Shown piece by piece: positions 1 through 10,729 of a stretch of 64,000 nucleotides of DNA. The DNA comes from Blepharisma japonicum (Eukaryota > Ciliophora > Heterotrichea > Heterotrichida > Blepharismidae): the NCBI GenBank assembly GCA_949751835.1, contig CATKHK010000021.1, positions 372,001-436,000 of the forward strand, written 5' to 3'. The notes under the pieces are model-generated. The model saw only the letters and a program-made list of their open reading frames with translations, was not told the DNA's origin and ran no database searches. A program made the position numbers and the translations under genes. The number at the start of each line of letters is the position of its first letter. Position 1 is the stretch's first letter.

Positions 1-885
1 CATATTTTCTTGTTTCAAGTCTTGATTCTGGTTTTCCAGTCTTTTTATTTTCTTTTCATGGGCCTCACAACTACTTGGTTCTTTACTGACTAATTCATTT
101 TGATGCCTTCTAATCTCCCTCTGCAAAATCTTTTTTTGTTCTTCATACATAAAAATTATCCCCAAAATTAAAACATCTTCTTCTGAATTTGAGTCAAAAT
201 TCCGCTTTAAAAACGACCCAAAAATTTCTTCTTCTTGGGATAATTTTGCTTGTTCCCACATTTTGACCGTTGTGCGTGGGGTCGGGAGGACTCCATCATC
301 TTTATATTGGACTGGGGTTGAATTTCTTGCTGAATTGCAGACTTGGTTAAGTTTCGGGACAGGAGACGGTCTTTTTGGCTCAGCTAAAACAGTTAAAAGT
401 TTTTCAGCAACACTGTCATAACCACCTTCCATCCTTGGGCTGCTGATTTTACTAGCTAAATTGCTGGGCTGGGTAAGTCTAAGGTCATCTTTTATTTGGT
501 ATCTTGGACTTTCAATTGATCCTTCTGATATACTAGGATAAAAGTTGCGATTTATTATATTTAATGAAGGGTTTGGTTTTCTTGATGTCGCATTTCGACT
601 TGCATCAGACAAGCGGTGGAATTCGCTTTGAAGCTCAGCTGAACTTTTCAAAAAATCGTTCATAGAGGTGGTGAACTCGCTGGCAAGGCTGCTTGTAAAA
701 GTATCCCTTTGAAATCCATATCTTTTGTCACGTCGATTATCTTTTGTAGTTGCCTCAGTAGTTTTTAAAGCTTTCTCTGAAGTGCTTCTTTTTCTTAAAT
801 CAAAGGTCCGAGCTACCTTAGTTGTGGACTCTGAGTCCCATGAAGATAGCGGCGATTGCTTTAGAATTTTAAAGTCTAAATCCAT
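1..885 (-). CDS. Partial Ser-rich protein with C-terminal coiled coil
   Basis: An uninterrupted minus-strand frame of 295 codons starts at the ATG at 885-883 and runs off the left edge, so its 3' end is missing. I do not recognise the family. The N-terminus (MDLDFKILKQSPLSSWDSES) and the following 200 residues are rich in Ser, Thr, Lys, Arg and Pro and look disordered. The last 50 visible residues are charged with regularly spaced Leu/Ile (for example KKILQREIRRHQNEL and KKIKRLENQNQDLKQ) and look like the beginning of a coiled coil. The two visible Trp codons are TGG. It is divergent from the kinase gene, with 109 bp between the two start codons. The frame is convincing because it is fully open for 885 bp in AT-rich DNA; the function is unknown. 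Confidence 0.75.
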   Translation of the reverse strand, partial: MDLDFKILKQSPLSSWDSESTTKVARTFDLRKRSTSEKALKTTEATTKDNRRDKRYGFQRDTFTSSLASEFTTSMNDFLKSSAELQSEFHRLSDASRNATSRKPNPSLNIINRNFYPSISEGSIESPRYQIKDDLRLTQPSNLASKISSPRMEGGYDSVAEKLLTVLAEPKRPSPVPKLNQVCNSARNSTPVQYKDDGVLPTPRTTVKMWEQAKLSQEEEIFGSFLKRNFDSNSEEDVLILGIIFMYEEQKKILQREIRRHQNELVSKEPSSCEAHEKKIKRLENQNQDLKQENM

Positions 886-994
886 ATTATGCAAAATAGT
901 ATGCAATAAAATACAATTCGTTTCTTTATAAAAAACTAATGAAAATGCCTGCATTTTAATTCATTCCGTCTTAAAATTATCGAATAAAAAAATA
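886..994. promoter_or_regulatory. Divergent intergenic region, probable shared promoter
   Basis: These 109 bp separate two divergent start codons and must hold the 5' ends of both genes. The sequence is AT-rich. I see no recognisable motif, so the assignment rests on position only. Confidence 0.3.
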
Positions 995-2404
995 ATGGAA
1001 AAGATTGAGATAACAGTATTTCTCAATGGCCACTTGACACAAAAATGTAAAGTTCCTATACGATCAAGTATGAATGTAAACGATTTAATTGCAGAATCAT
1101 CAGAAAAATTAAACCTTCGCACTAAAAGATCTTTCAAAATTTTTGATTCAACAGGAGAAGAGATATCAGATGACGATATGGATATGCTGAACCCAGATGA
1201 GCCATTATTCTTATCTCGTGGAGAAGAATTCTTGCGCCAGTCAAGTATGGCTATTTATGACGAAATTAAAAAATTAGGAGAAGGCGGTTTTGGATCAGTC
1301 GTGCTTTATAAGAATAAATTAACGAAAGAAGAGGTAGCAATTAAGTTTGTCAGCTATAAAACCTTAGTCTCTCATGAAGATGTAAGCAGAGTTTATGCAG
1401 AAATGGTCTTATTAAGAAGCTTAAGACATCCTAATATCGTCAAATTAATTGATGCATTTCCATTGGACCAGCAGCTTTGTTTTGTAATGGAATACTGCAG
1501 TGGAGGAGAGCTGCAAAAATATGTTGAGGATAAAGGAGCGCTAAAGGAAGAAGAAGTTTTTAACTTAGGCTCACAAATAATTGACGCAGTAAGGTACTGC
1601 CATAACAATAAAGTTATACATAGAGACTTGAAATTAGAAAACGTTCTTTTTTCGAATCAAAATAAAAACACCATAAAAATTGTGGATTTTGGAATTGCAG
1701 GGATGTTTAGCATAAGTGGGAAAGGAGAAAAGTCAGACTCTGGGAGCTTACTGTATACAGCTCCAGAAGTGATTTCTAGGGCTGATAACAGAGCATCTCC
1801 AGCGCTTGATATATGAAGTTTAGGCTGCATCTTATATGCATTGCTGACTGGAAACCTCCCATTCCAAGGCAACACAGTTGCTCAAGTAGTCCAAAATATT
1901 ATTAATGTAAATTATCCACCACTGCCCAACTCAGTTTCTCCTCATTGGCGGCATTTAATCACAAATATTTTTCAAAAAAATCCAGAAAAGCGATGAAATA
2001 TGATAAAAATATCAAATCATATAGATAAGTATAGGTATGGAGGGCCAGATGAAAATATCCGGATAAGTAGTGATGAAGAGATTCATGTAATTAGAAAAGA
2101 AGAAGCAAAAAAAACTTTTGTAAATAAAAGAATCATCATCCGCGACGCTCCTCTACCTATGAGAAAAAGCCTCCCTGCTGGCAATGGGAAGCCAAGTATG
2201 AAGAGAAGGTCATCTATTGATGACGCAAAACCGATTTTTTTAAATAAGCCTGATGCAAAGAAGCCTTTGCAACGTAAAAAGTCTATATCAGCCCAGAAAA
2301 GTAAAGCTAAGCCAGTCATGGGAAGGAGCTCAAGTGATGTTGTATTAAAGAAAAGCCCGTATTCAATGCCATTAGAGAGAAAAAGAACAAAATTCTTTGT
2401 TTAA
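995..2404 (+). CDS. Ser/Thr protein kinase with N-terminal KHA/ubiquitin-like domain
   Basis: The product is 469 aa when TGA at 1814-1816 and 1994-1996 is read as Trp. Residues 1-80 form a small beta-rich domain (TVFLNG at the start, LFLSRGEEFL at the end) resembling the KHA-type domain found in front of many ciliate kinases. The kinase domain spans roughly 86-345: Gly-rich loop GEGGFGSV (95-102), VAIK with Lys117, alphaC Glu136, HRDLKLEN (209-216), DFG (231-233) and APE (256-258), followed by DIWSLGC with a TGA-encoded Trp. All catalytic residues are present, so it should be active. The overall type is CAMK/SNF1-like. The C-terminal 120 residues are basic and Ser-rich, probably an unstructured regulatory tail. 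The substrate is not predictable. The downstream coiled-coil gene begins 13 bp after the stop. Confidence 0.95.
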
Positions 2405-2417
2405 AATTATTAAATAA

Positions 2418-3332
2418 ATGGATAATCCAGGAATACTTCCTCTTTACAAAAAAGACTATGCAGATTATTGCAGAGTTGTCAGAGAATTAGAAGAAACAAA
2501 AGAAAAATCACTAAAAGAAATAGCTAATCTTGATATGAAAAAAAGCTTTAAAAAGGAGAAAATTGAGGAATTAAAAGATATTTTTTATAAAATCAATTAT
2601 GATTGTGTTAGGCCTAAAGAAATAAGATTAGAACAAATCAATGAAAAATATTTTTCTAATAGGCTAAATGATGAAATAAAGGATTTGGATGACTATTTTC
2701 ATAGAAATTTAAAGCAAAAACATAGAATTCTTTCTCAGTTGAATAAAGCTAAAGAGCACATTGAGAATTTAGAACAAAAAAATTATGAAAACACAGTTAA
2801 GTCAAATAAAATAAAAGAAAAGAGTAGGGATATAGATATAAAAACTGAGACTTGTGAGAAAGAAGTTAGAATAATGGAGTTGAAGAGTGATATAAGCATT
2901 ATTCAAAAGAAAATTGAGTATTATAGGAAAGAATTAAGTGATTTAAAGAGAACAATTGAAAAAATTGAAAAAATGATAGGCGATCTTGATAAAGAAGAAA
3001 AAATTTATGAGGAAAAACTAAAAAGATTTGATAGGAAATTTGAAGCAGAATCCCCGAAGAAGGAATTATCAGTTAGTAGCTCTATAAGAAAAGAGTTGCT
3101 TTTAGTAGAAGAAAAAGTTAAAAAATATGAAAATGAAAATAAAGAATTAGAATATTTAGAAAATGAACTTAAAATGGCAGAAGAGGAAGCTACTAAAGCC
3201 CAAGACGACTATGACTCTTTAGTGAAAGTTAAAAATTTAAAAGAAGAAAAACTTGAAAATAAAAGAAAATGGCTTATATCTCTAGGAACTGCTTTTGGGC
3301 TTTTCCTACTAACTATATTAAGGTATGATTAG
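2418..3332 (+). CDS. Coiled-coil protein with C-terminal membrane anchor
   Basis: The 304-aa product is almost entirely charged alpha helix with heptad-like spacing (Lys/Glu-rich, residues 20-280), ending in one hydrophobic segment, WLISLGTAFGLFLLTILRYD. This is the layout of a tail-anchored protein whose coiled coil faces the cytosol, as in tethering or SNARE-associated factors, but no specific family is recognisable. It starts 13 bp after the kinase gene on the same strand and ends 14 bp before the 3' end of the convergent ABC transporter, showing how closely genes are packed here. No TGA codons or introns are needed. Confidence 0.85.
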   Translation: MDNPGILPLYKKDYADYCRVVRELEETKEKSLKEIANLDMKKSFKKEKIEELKDIFYKINYDCVRPKEIRLEQINEKYFSNRLNDEIKDLDDYFHRNLKQKHRILSQLNKAKEHIENLEQKNYENTVKSNKIKEKSRDIDIKTETCEKEVRIMELKSDISIIQKKIEYYRKELSDLKRTIEKIEKMIGDLDKEEKIYEEKLKRFDRKFEAESPKKELSVSSSIRKELLLVEEKVKKYENENKELEYLENELKMAEEEATKAQDDYDSLVKVKNLKEEKLENKRKWLISLGTAFGLFLLTILRYD

Positions 3333-3346
3333 TTTCAAGAATTAAT

Positions 3347-5878
3347 TTAATTAATTTTTTCTTTTAACTCAAAATTATTTTCCAAGCTTTCATGGGAAAG
3401 CATTGAAAGTATTTTATCTAAACTATCCTGTGAAATAGATCATGAAGTCACCAATTCAGAATTTTCTATAAACTTCACCATATCTTTAACTAATGGAGAT
3501 CCCTCATAAATAGACACAATAATTTTCATAGATGACGCCTTAATTTTTACACCCGGAAATTTCTGCTGAAGTATTTTGGTAAGAGTGTCTTGATGGCTGG
3601 AAACCACATGAAATGTATATTCAGTAGAATATGCCGATTTTAGCTGCATAGGAGTTCCTTCAGCTTTTAATTTACCTTTTGACATAACCACAACTCTATC
3701 TGATAAGTTTTCAGCTTCTTCCATAGAATGTGTAGTCATGGCTACTATGCGTCCTTGCTTTAAATTGCAAATAATTTTTCAGACTTGCCTTTTATTGATT
3801 GGGTCTAGACCAGTTGTAGGCTCATCCATGAGAATAATTTTGGGGCTCCCTAAACTTGATATAGCAAGGGAAAGTCTACGTTTCATGCCACCACTATAGC
3901 AATTTGCTGTAACATCTTTGCTTTCTTCTAAATTGACACTTTTTAGTACATTGGGGCTATGCTCAACGCCTCTAAGCCAGCTAAAAATATAAATATGTTC
4001 TTCTCCTGACAAATTGTCCCATAAAATATTCTGCTGTGGGCAATATCCTATAAATCCAAGGCCGTGCTTTAACAAATCTAGATCTCCTATAGCTGCAGTC
4101 CCAGAGGTAGGGACTAAACATCCAATAAGCATAGAAAGCAGAGTAGATTTTCCAGCTCCATTTTGGCCAATAATTCCTACAATTTCATCTTTATTTAAAT
4201 CTAAACAAAAATTATCAACTGCTTTTATGTGAGTTTTGCTTCAGTAAGAATGATATGTTTTGGATAAATTTATTATTCTCAATTTTTCTGAATCGTATAA
4301 TAAGGATTTTCCAAGTCTTTCCTCAGTGTTATTTTTGCTGCATCATTTTAAAAAATTGAGAAAAAATAAAGGATGTCTATATAGCTTTTACTGTGTTTTC
4401 GGCTTGTTGTGTTTTATGATGGAATCAAAGTAGAAAGTCAATATTGAATAAAATAAAAATAACCCCCACAAAAATACTAGAGAAAACCATGGAGATGTTA
4501 AAGTAAAATGCAAGCCCTTATATTGGCCATGAAATTCTTTATATAGATCATCTCAGCCATAGTAAGTCCCTTCAACCCAAGTTAAAAGCTCTCTGTTCCA
4601 GTGACTACCAGCTGTTTTTGTTATCCTAATAAAAATCATGGCCATATGAAATGGAGGATACATATACAGAGAATATTTTATGCAATTTACCCATGTTTTG
4701 GAATCATTTAAGTTCAAATACATTATTAGCATTGGGCTACTAACTATAACCTGTAAGCAGAACCCTACTAGTAAAAATGCAAAAATCGCTGAGTAAGCCA
4801 TATTTCTCGTTTTAATCATTGTAGAAGCCCAGCATCCCATAAGCATCATATCAATATTCAAAGAAACAATAACAATAGCCAACAACATATATGGAGTTTT
4901 TGTAAACTCGTCAAATCCACAAATTTTTCCAAAAATGACAAATAAATTCCCTGACACAACAGAAAAGACAACTCCTATTAAGCTTCAAGAAAGCCAATAA
5001 GAAATAGAGGACGCTCCATACAAATGTAAATAAATTTTCAAATATTGTGATTTTTCCTTTACAACTTCTTGAACAATAAGGGACATTATAAACACTCCAG
5101 GCAGCAAAATATATAGCGGCCCAACACTAGCAACAACATTATATTTTTGTAAATACCTGTGGGCTGTTGTAGGAAATGGCTGAATAGAAAGGTCAATCTC
5201 ACTATTTTCAGCAGAATGCTCATGCGACGCAAATGATAATAATCCTTGGTCTAAAGCTACTTTTGTTGCTACAATTTCTTGCTGGATATTATATTCCTTA
5301 ATATCATAAAGCATAAAGAAAGGATTTATTCCTGTGAAATTGTAGATAATTGCATAGATTAGACTTGTTGAATTAGTATTGGGTGTTCCGCAAGGCACTT
5401 CATTTTCTCCTATTTTTATTGTATTTGTACAAAATAAAACTCCTATCTGTGACCTTCTTTCTTGCTTATTCAGCATATCTACAAATTCAGTCTGATTAAG
5501 ATTTGGGTAAGAAATTATATCAGATCCTATAGCAAAATTGCTAGTTTTGGAGATGTGGTTAATTGTATAATCTGTCCAATTTGTTGTGCCATGAGTAAAC
5601 CCAAATGCTAATGTTGAGCAATCAGACTCAGAACATTTCGGGATTTTATTGACGTTGTAGATTTTCGGGTTAATTGTCTCTTCCGCGTTTATATAATTAG
5701 TTGCAATAATTTGTTGGTAAAGCATCATTATACAGAGCAAAACTGGAGAAATCAAATAAAAGGAGGCAGATATTTTCGAGCCCAAAAGAATTTTAAAATT
5801 CTTGTAGGCGAGAATAAAAGTTTGACTAAATAAAGAAGGAGACTTGGCTTCCATATTAGCCTTATAAAATATGAGCAA
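3347..5878 (-). CDS. ABCA-family half transporter (TMD-NBD)
   Basis: With TGA read as Trp and one 15-nt intron removed (4377-4391), the frame gives 838 aa. The N-terminal half holds the membrane domain: one TM near residues 35-60, a large extracytoplasmic loop, then a cluster of TMs. The C-terminal half is the ATPase: Walker A GQNGAGKST, an ABCA-type signature YSGGMKRRLS, Walker B ILMDEP followed by TTGLDP, and the switch His in MTTHSMEEAE. One TMD-NBD set means a half-size transporter that should dimerise, probably moving lipids across a membrane as ABCA proteins do. TGA-encoded Trp occurs at 3440, 3779, 4553 and 4985 (low coordinates), among others. A second ATG at 5854 (MEAKSPS) could be the true start. 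The substrate is unknown. Confidence 0.95.
4377..4391 (-). other. 15-nt spliceosomal intron in the ABCA gene
   Basis: On the minus strand it reads GTAAAAGCTATATAG. It carries an in-frame TAA; removing it restores the frame between the membrane domain and the ATP-binding domain. Confidence 0.9.
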
Positions 5879-5964
5879 GAGAATATTTAGTCAGAATTGT
5901 TTTTCTCTTATTAATATATAATATATTATAAACCTACTTATTCTTACTTAATTGATTATTTAGC

Positions 5965-6486
5965 CTATTTATGAAAAATCGTTTTGACATCCATATCCAT
6001 CACCCATGGGAAATCATTTTTTAATTTTTCTTCTTCTTCAACAGTAAAATCTTCTATTATATTGAACTCTCTATTTATATCATCAATTTCTTTTCCTTTA
6101 AAGTTTGCTGCAAGTGTTGCTATACAAATATCTAGCAGTGATTTTACATCTAAATATCGTGCTGCTTGAATTAATTCAATTAGCTGATCTCGAGGAAGAT
6201 TTTTGACAAAATTTATGTCCCAATCGTCGCTTAAAGCGTCACTTAAATTATTGCTTATAAGTGGGCATTTTGGAGAAGAAGGGCCACGATAATGGTGATG
6301 CTCTGCGAATTCAATGATTTTGGCAAGCACAGACTCTTGTATAAACTCAACTGAAATTTCTTCATTAGGTGAGGAATCTTCTAAAATGCTCTTTATTAAG
6401 TAACTGATGTTCCTGAATTCTATGCTTACTTTCACTTTGACGCTATCTTTTGCAACTAGAGTTATTTGAGGGCCATCAGAGCTCAT
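5965..6486 (-). CDS. SKP1: Skp1, SCF ubiquitin-ligase adaptor
   Basis: The product is 173 aa if it starts at MSSDGPQITLVAKDS; an in-frame ATG 48 bases upstream (6534) would add 16 residues that the family lacks. It shows the Skp1 layout: a BTB/POZ-like N-terminal half with the acidic insertion, then helices with LIQAARYLDVKSLLDICIATLA and the C-terminal GKEIDDINREFNI, which in Skp1 contacts F-box proteins. Skp1 links F-box substrate receptors to cullin-1. It is slightly diverged at the extreme C-terminus, where the usual WCEEK end is replaced by PWVMDMDVKTIFHK. Ends in TAG. No intron. Confidence 0.93.
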   Translation of the reverse strand: MSSDGPQITLVAKDSVKVKVSIEFRNISYLIKSILEDSSPNEEISVEFIQESVLAKIIEFAEHHHYRGPSSPKCPLISNNLSDALSDDWDINFVKNLPRDQLIELIQAARYLDVKSLLDICIATLAANFKGKEIDDINREFNIIEDFTVEEEEKLKNDFPWVMDMDVKTIFHK

Positions 6487-6627
6487 TATTTTTAATCTAT
6501 AAAGATAAAATTTTTCCTTGGCAAATAATGCCAAGATTTTAAAATGCTCTTTGAATGCTTAAGCTAAAAAAAAGCAATTTTTAATTACTTGAAGATTTAT
6601 TTTATTATTTTCTCTTTTGTCATTTAT

Positions 6628-7608
6628 ATGATAAAGTCCTTGAATAGAATAATTAAGGAAGAAGCATGCAAAAGAAAAGTCGCGCTTCTTTTCGCATATA
6701 ATGGAAGCCAATTTAAAGGTAGTCAAATGCAAGCAGTTGAAAAAAACTTAAGAACTGTAGAAGGAGTTATGGAACAAGCCTTATTTGATGCTGGATGCAT
6801 ATCAGAGTTCAATCGCCACGACCTTGAGAAAATCAAATGAAGCAGAGTATCAAGGACTGATAAAGGAGTTCATGCAATTTTAACGATCGCTGGGGTAAAA
6901 ATTATGTGGGACAATCGCTGTGACGATGATATGATTGAAACAATCAATCAATATTTACCAGAAGATGTCAGGATTTTTGGAATAAGGCAGGTCACAAAGA
7001 GCTTCAATGCAAAAAAATACGCAGATTTCAGAGTTTATGAATATCTATTTCCTTATCATAGCTTATTTCCAGGACAAAGATTCAGCACTGACAAAATTAA
7101 TGAGCTGAATGGGTATACAAGGCTATTGGAAGGCACTCATTTGTTCCATAACTATTCAAAAAGACTTACGAGTGATTTGCCAGAATCTAAAAGATATATA
7201 ATTAAATTTGAAGCACACAGCGATCCTTTGCATTATAAAGGGATTGATTTTATCAAGTTTAATATCACTGGACAAAGCTTTGTATATCATCAAATTAGAA
7301 AAATGTTAGGAACTTCTATAGGTATTTTATTAGGAAAGTTTGATAAAGGGATTATTGAAGAGTCTTTTAAAGAACCCCTAATTGAATTACCCTTAGCCCC
7401 TGCAGAAGGTTTAGCTTTAGCACGACAAAATTTCAACTGATATAACGCAGCTCAGCCACATAAGCCTATAAAGCTGAAGGAGAAAGAAGAAAAAGCTATC
7501 CAAGAGTTTTACATAAACAGTATAGTAAACACAATTTATTCTGCTGAAAATGTATTTACAAGTTGATGTGAAGCAGAATTTAGGACGCCTAATATTTCCA
7601 ATATTTAA
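6628..7608 (+). CDS. PUS1: tRNA pseudouridine synthase, Pus1/TruA family
   Basis: The product is 326 aa with TGA-encoded Trp, for example at 6838 and 7438. It carries the TruA-family catalytic motif SRTDKGVHA with the nucleophilic Asp at about residue 78. The N-terminal block FAYNGSQFKGSQMQ matches the eukaryotic Pus1 type, with GMQ-like wording. QIRKMLG in the C-terminal half is the conserved RKM-type motif. The enzyme isomerises uridine to pseudouridine in tRNA and some other RNAs. The ATG at 6628 is the first in frame. Pus3 or another TruA-like eukaryotic enzyme is possible, but the Pus1-like motif order makes Pus1 more likely. Confidence 0.92.
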
Positions 7609-7704
7609 ATATTTCTAAAATTATATTGTGGAGGTAGAATTTTTGATCGTTAATGTATTAATTTAATAAAGAAAATACTTTTTAATAAGTATTTACTAAA
7701 AAAT

Positions 7705-10677
7705 ATGATTTGGCTTATCCAATTGTGCATTTCACTTTCTATTTGTTTTGCAATTGAACTTTTTATCGTCCCACACAGTCATTGTGACTTAGGCTGAGTA
7801 GAAACAATTGACGATTATTACGAAAAACAAGTGAGAGATATTTTCAAAAACATAATTACTTTACTATCTGAAAATCATGAGAGGAAATTCGTATGATCTG
7901 AAACCTCATTTCTTAAAATGTTTATGGATGAAGCTGAAGCAGAAGATAAAGAAACAATAAAAAGGTTTATAAGTGAAGGGAGACTTGAAATTGTAGGTGG
8001 AGGATTTGTCCAAAGTGATGAAGCAAGCCCTGATATTGAAATGGTTATTAGGCAAATCGATACTGGGCATAATTATTTATATGAAAATTTTGGGATTGAG
8101 AAAGTTAAGGTTGCCTGACAAATTGATCCATTTGGGCACTCTGCATTAACTCCTGCTATACTTGCCAATTTTGGGTATGAGTTTTTGGTTATAAATCGTG
8201 TCAACTATCGCTATAAAGAACAATTGATTGAAGATGGAAACTTGGAATTTATATGAAAAGGCTCAGAAATGGGAGATAACCATATGATTTTTACACATCT
8301 ATTATATGATCATTATGATTATCCAAACATTTTTAATATAAATTCCATCAATTATTGCAATGCAACCAGAGAAGTAGATACTTGGTAACATTAATGTAGC
8401 TCTGAAGAATTATATGATTTTGCTATTGATAGAAAATCTGCATATAAAACAGATAAAATCATGCTTTTATATGGGGAAGATTTCTCATATAATGAGATAA
8501 ATAAAGCAAGAGGGCTGTTTTCATATATAGAAAACTTAAGAGATTATATTAACACTTCTCCAAAATTCAAAAAACTCAAGTTTTCTTTAAGAATAGCGAC
8601 GCCGAGTGAATACTTTGAAGCAGTTCAACAAAGTGCCAGCACATTTTCATATTATAAAGGTGATTTTTTCCCATATGTCAATCTAAGGGGTGGAAGACCT
8701 GCATATTGGACAGGCTTTTATACATCAAGGCCAAATCTTAAAAAATTAATATTTGACACACACAAGCTTACAAGATCAGCAGAAATATCAAAAACTTTTA
8801 TTGAAGACAAACAATACGATTCATATCAGGCTAGCTTGAGTCTGCATCATGATATCATAACAGGAACTTGCAAAGACCATGTGTATGCAGATTTTAAATC
8901 TAGGTTAGATAAAGAAAAATCGCAAGCTGTTAGTGCTATAAACGATGCTTTAAGGATTATGTTTATTAGCACAGGTAAAAATCCTGATAAAATTCAATTT
9001 TTCAAGCCTTACAGGACCATTATGGTTCACAATCCATTGAACTGAAATGCTAAAAAACTGATTTCTTTGACCTCAAAATTTAATTATTTAGAAATTTATG
9101 ACTGAAATCTAAATGCTATAAAATCACAGTCAGTCAAAAACATTTTGGACTCAAATTATACAATTTATTTTAAAATTGATTTACCTGCACTTTCCTATCA
9201 AACTATGTTCATTATTGAAAACTCAGAAAATTGCCATTATTGTTCTAAAGGATCAAGCAGCAATGAACAACTAAAAATTTCAGACTCTTTTTACACTATA
9301 AAATTTAATGAATATGGAATGTCTGACTATATCCAATATAAAGATATTAAGACAGATTGAAAACAACAATTTTGAAGCTATTATGGCGAAGCCAGCGGTG
9401 CTTATGCTTTTCAGCCAAAAGATTCAGGGGAAGAAATTTCTGATTTGAAATCGAGCTCATTTATGATATCTCATGGCCCTATTGTAAGTGTCGCTCAGTT
9501 TTTATACACAAGAACAAAAGAGATAGCGGGGCTGAATTATTATTATCAAACAGTAATTTTGTATAATGAGCCTAAATTTATATGAAAATATGGTGTTTAT
9601 GCTTATTCTAACGAAGAAATCACTGTTCGTTTTTCTAGTGTCAGCATAAAAGATGCAGCATGACTAGGTACTTCCAATACTGGGGATTTAAGGTTAAGAA
9701 AATATGTCAGTGAAAACCGCCCATCTAAGAAAGGTATGAATATGTATCCTATCCCTGGAGGTTTTATGTTAAAGCTAGAAAACCTATATATGGCTGCTTT
9801 TCCTAAATTTTCACTTGGGCTCGGAATTGTAAACAATAATTCTTTCGAGCTTTTGTTGCAAAGAAATTTAAACTCTGATGATGGATTTGGACTTCTGCAA
9901 GGCTTAAACGATCAAGAGTTCGCTGAACATGAGTTTGATTTTGAATTTGGAGCTTTAGATCATACAGAATACTGAAAATCTTCTCTTGAATCTAAAAATG
10001 ACCCGCTAATATTTCCTATAATTGATGAAAAAAGTTTAACAATAAGTGGAAATAAATGATATTTTGGTCAAGAATTAAAAGATAAATGGAAATATAAAAC
10101 ACATTACACAATAGGAATAAATGATCAGAGATTTTATTTGCTAAGTGGAGTTGTAAAAAATGGGAATACAGTAATAAGGGTTTGGAATTTCAATAAAGGA
10201 TCACAGAATTTAGATATAAAAGGTGTTGAAATTAAAGAAAGAAAACTACTTGGTGGGTTTATGGACTATAAAATTAACGAAAAATGAAAAACTGTTAAAG
10301 AAATCGAATTTTATCGAAATGAAGGCAATGGGATGGCGCAGAAGCTAGGGGGAAAATATAATGATGCATGGGGCACTCTAATGCTAGCCAGTATGGAAAT
10401 TGCAACTTTTAGAGTAGTCAATAATTTATCTGATATTAAAGAGGAAAATAATGAAGGTGAACATACTCCAAAAATCATAGGAAATAATAGCACAGCTGAC
10501 AAGAATACTCAAAACATTGAAATAAAGCTTGTAAAACTTGAAAATACAGAAGAAAATACTGATACTTTCAAATTTCTAGAATACATTCTAATATTCTTTT
10601 TAATGCTAGCTGCTATATTTTTCTTATACAAATATTACAAACGGCAGAAAAATTCCAAGCGAAATAAATATTCTTAG
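7705..10677 (+). CDS. GH38 alpha-mannosidase, secreted or membrane-anchored
   Basis: After removing one 15-nt intron (8385-8399) and reading TGA as Trp, the product is 985 aa. A signal peptide (residues 1-17) is followed at once by the GH38 motif HSHCDLGW, with zinc ligands His26 and Asp28. The nucleophile is Asp141 in QIDPFGHS, and the second zinc-binding block is LHHDIITGT near residue 376. The C-terminal beta-sandwich is present, and near the end one TM helix (FLEYILIFFLMLAAIFFLYK) is followed by a basic tail. GH38 enzymes trim alpha-linked mannose in the lysosome or Golgi; the motifs fit the lysosomal type, but a C-terminal TM is unusual for soluble lysosomal enzymes and suggests anchorage in a vacuole or Golgi membrane. 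Confidence 0.95.
8385..8399 (+). other. 15-nt spliceosomal intron in the alpha-mannosidase gene
   Basis: It reads GTAACATTAATGTAG and splits a codon; splicing gives D-T-C-S-E-E. Without removal the frame hits two TAA codons. Confidence 0.9.
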
Positions 10678-10729
10678 CATATAAATCCTAAAAATCCTTT
10701 AAATTCTCTCTAAATAGTTGACTAATTAA

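Noticed and set aside
725-931. 68-codon plus-strand open frame
   Set aside because: It is antisense to the well-supported minus-strand gene at 1-885 and has low-complexity composition.
6589-6627. Longer Pus1 N-terminus from a TTG codon
   Set aside because: The first ATG in frame is 6628 and gives the usual family N-terminus; non-ATG starts are not expected.
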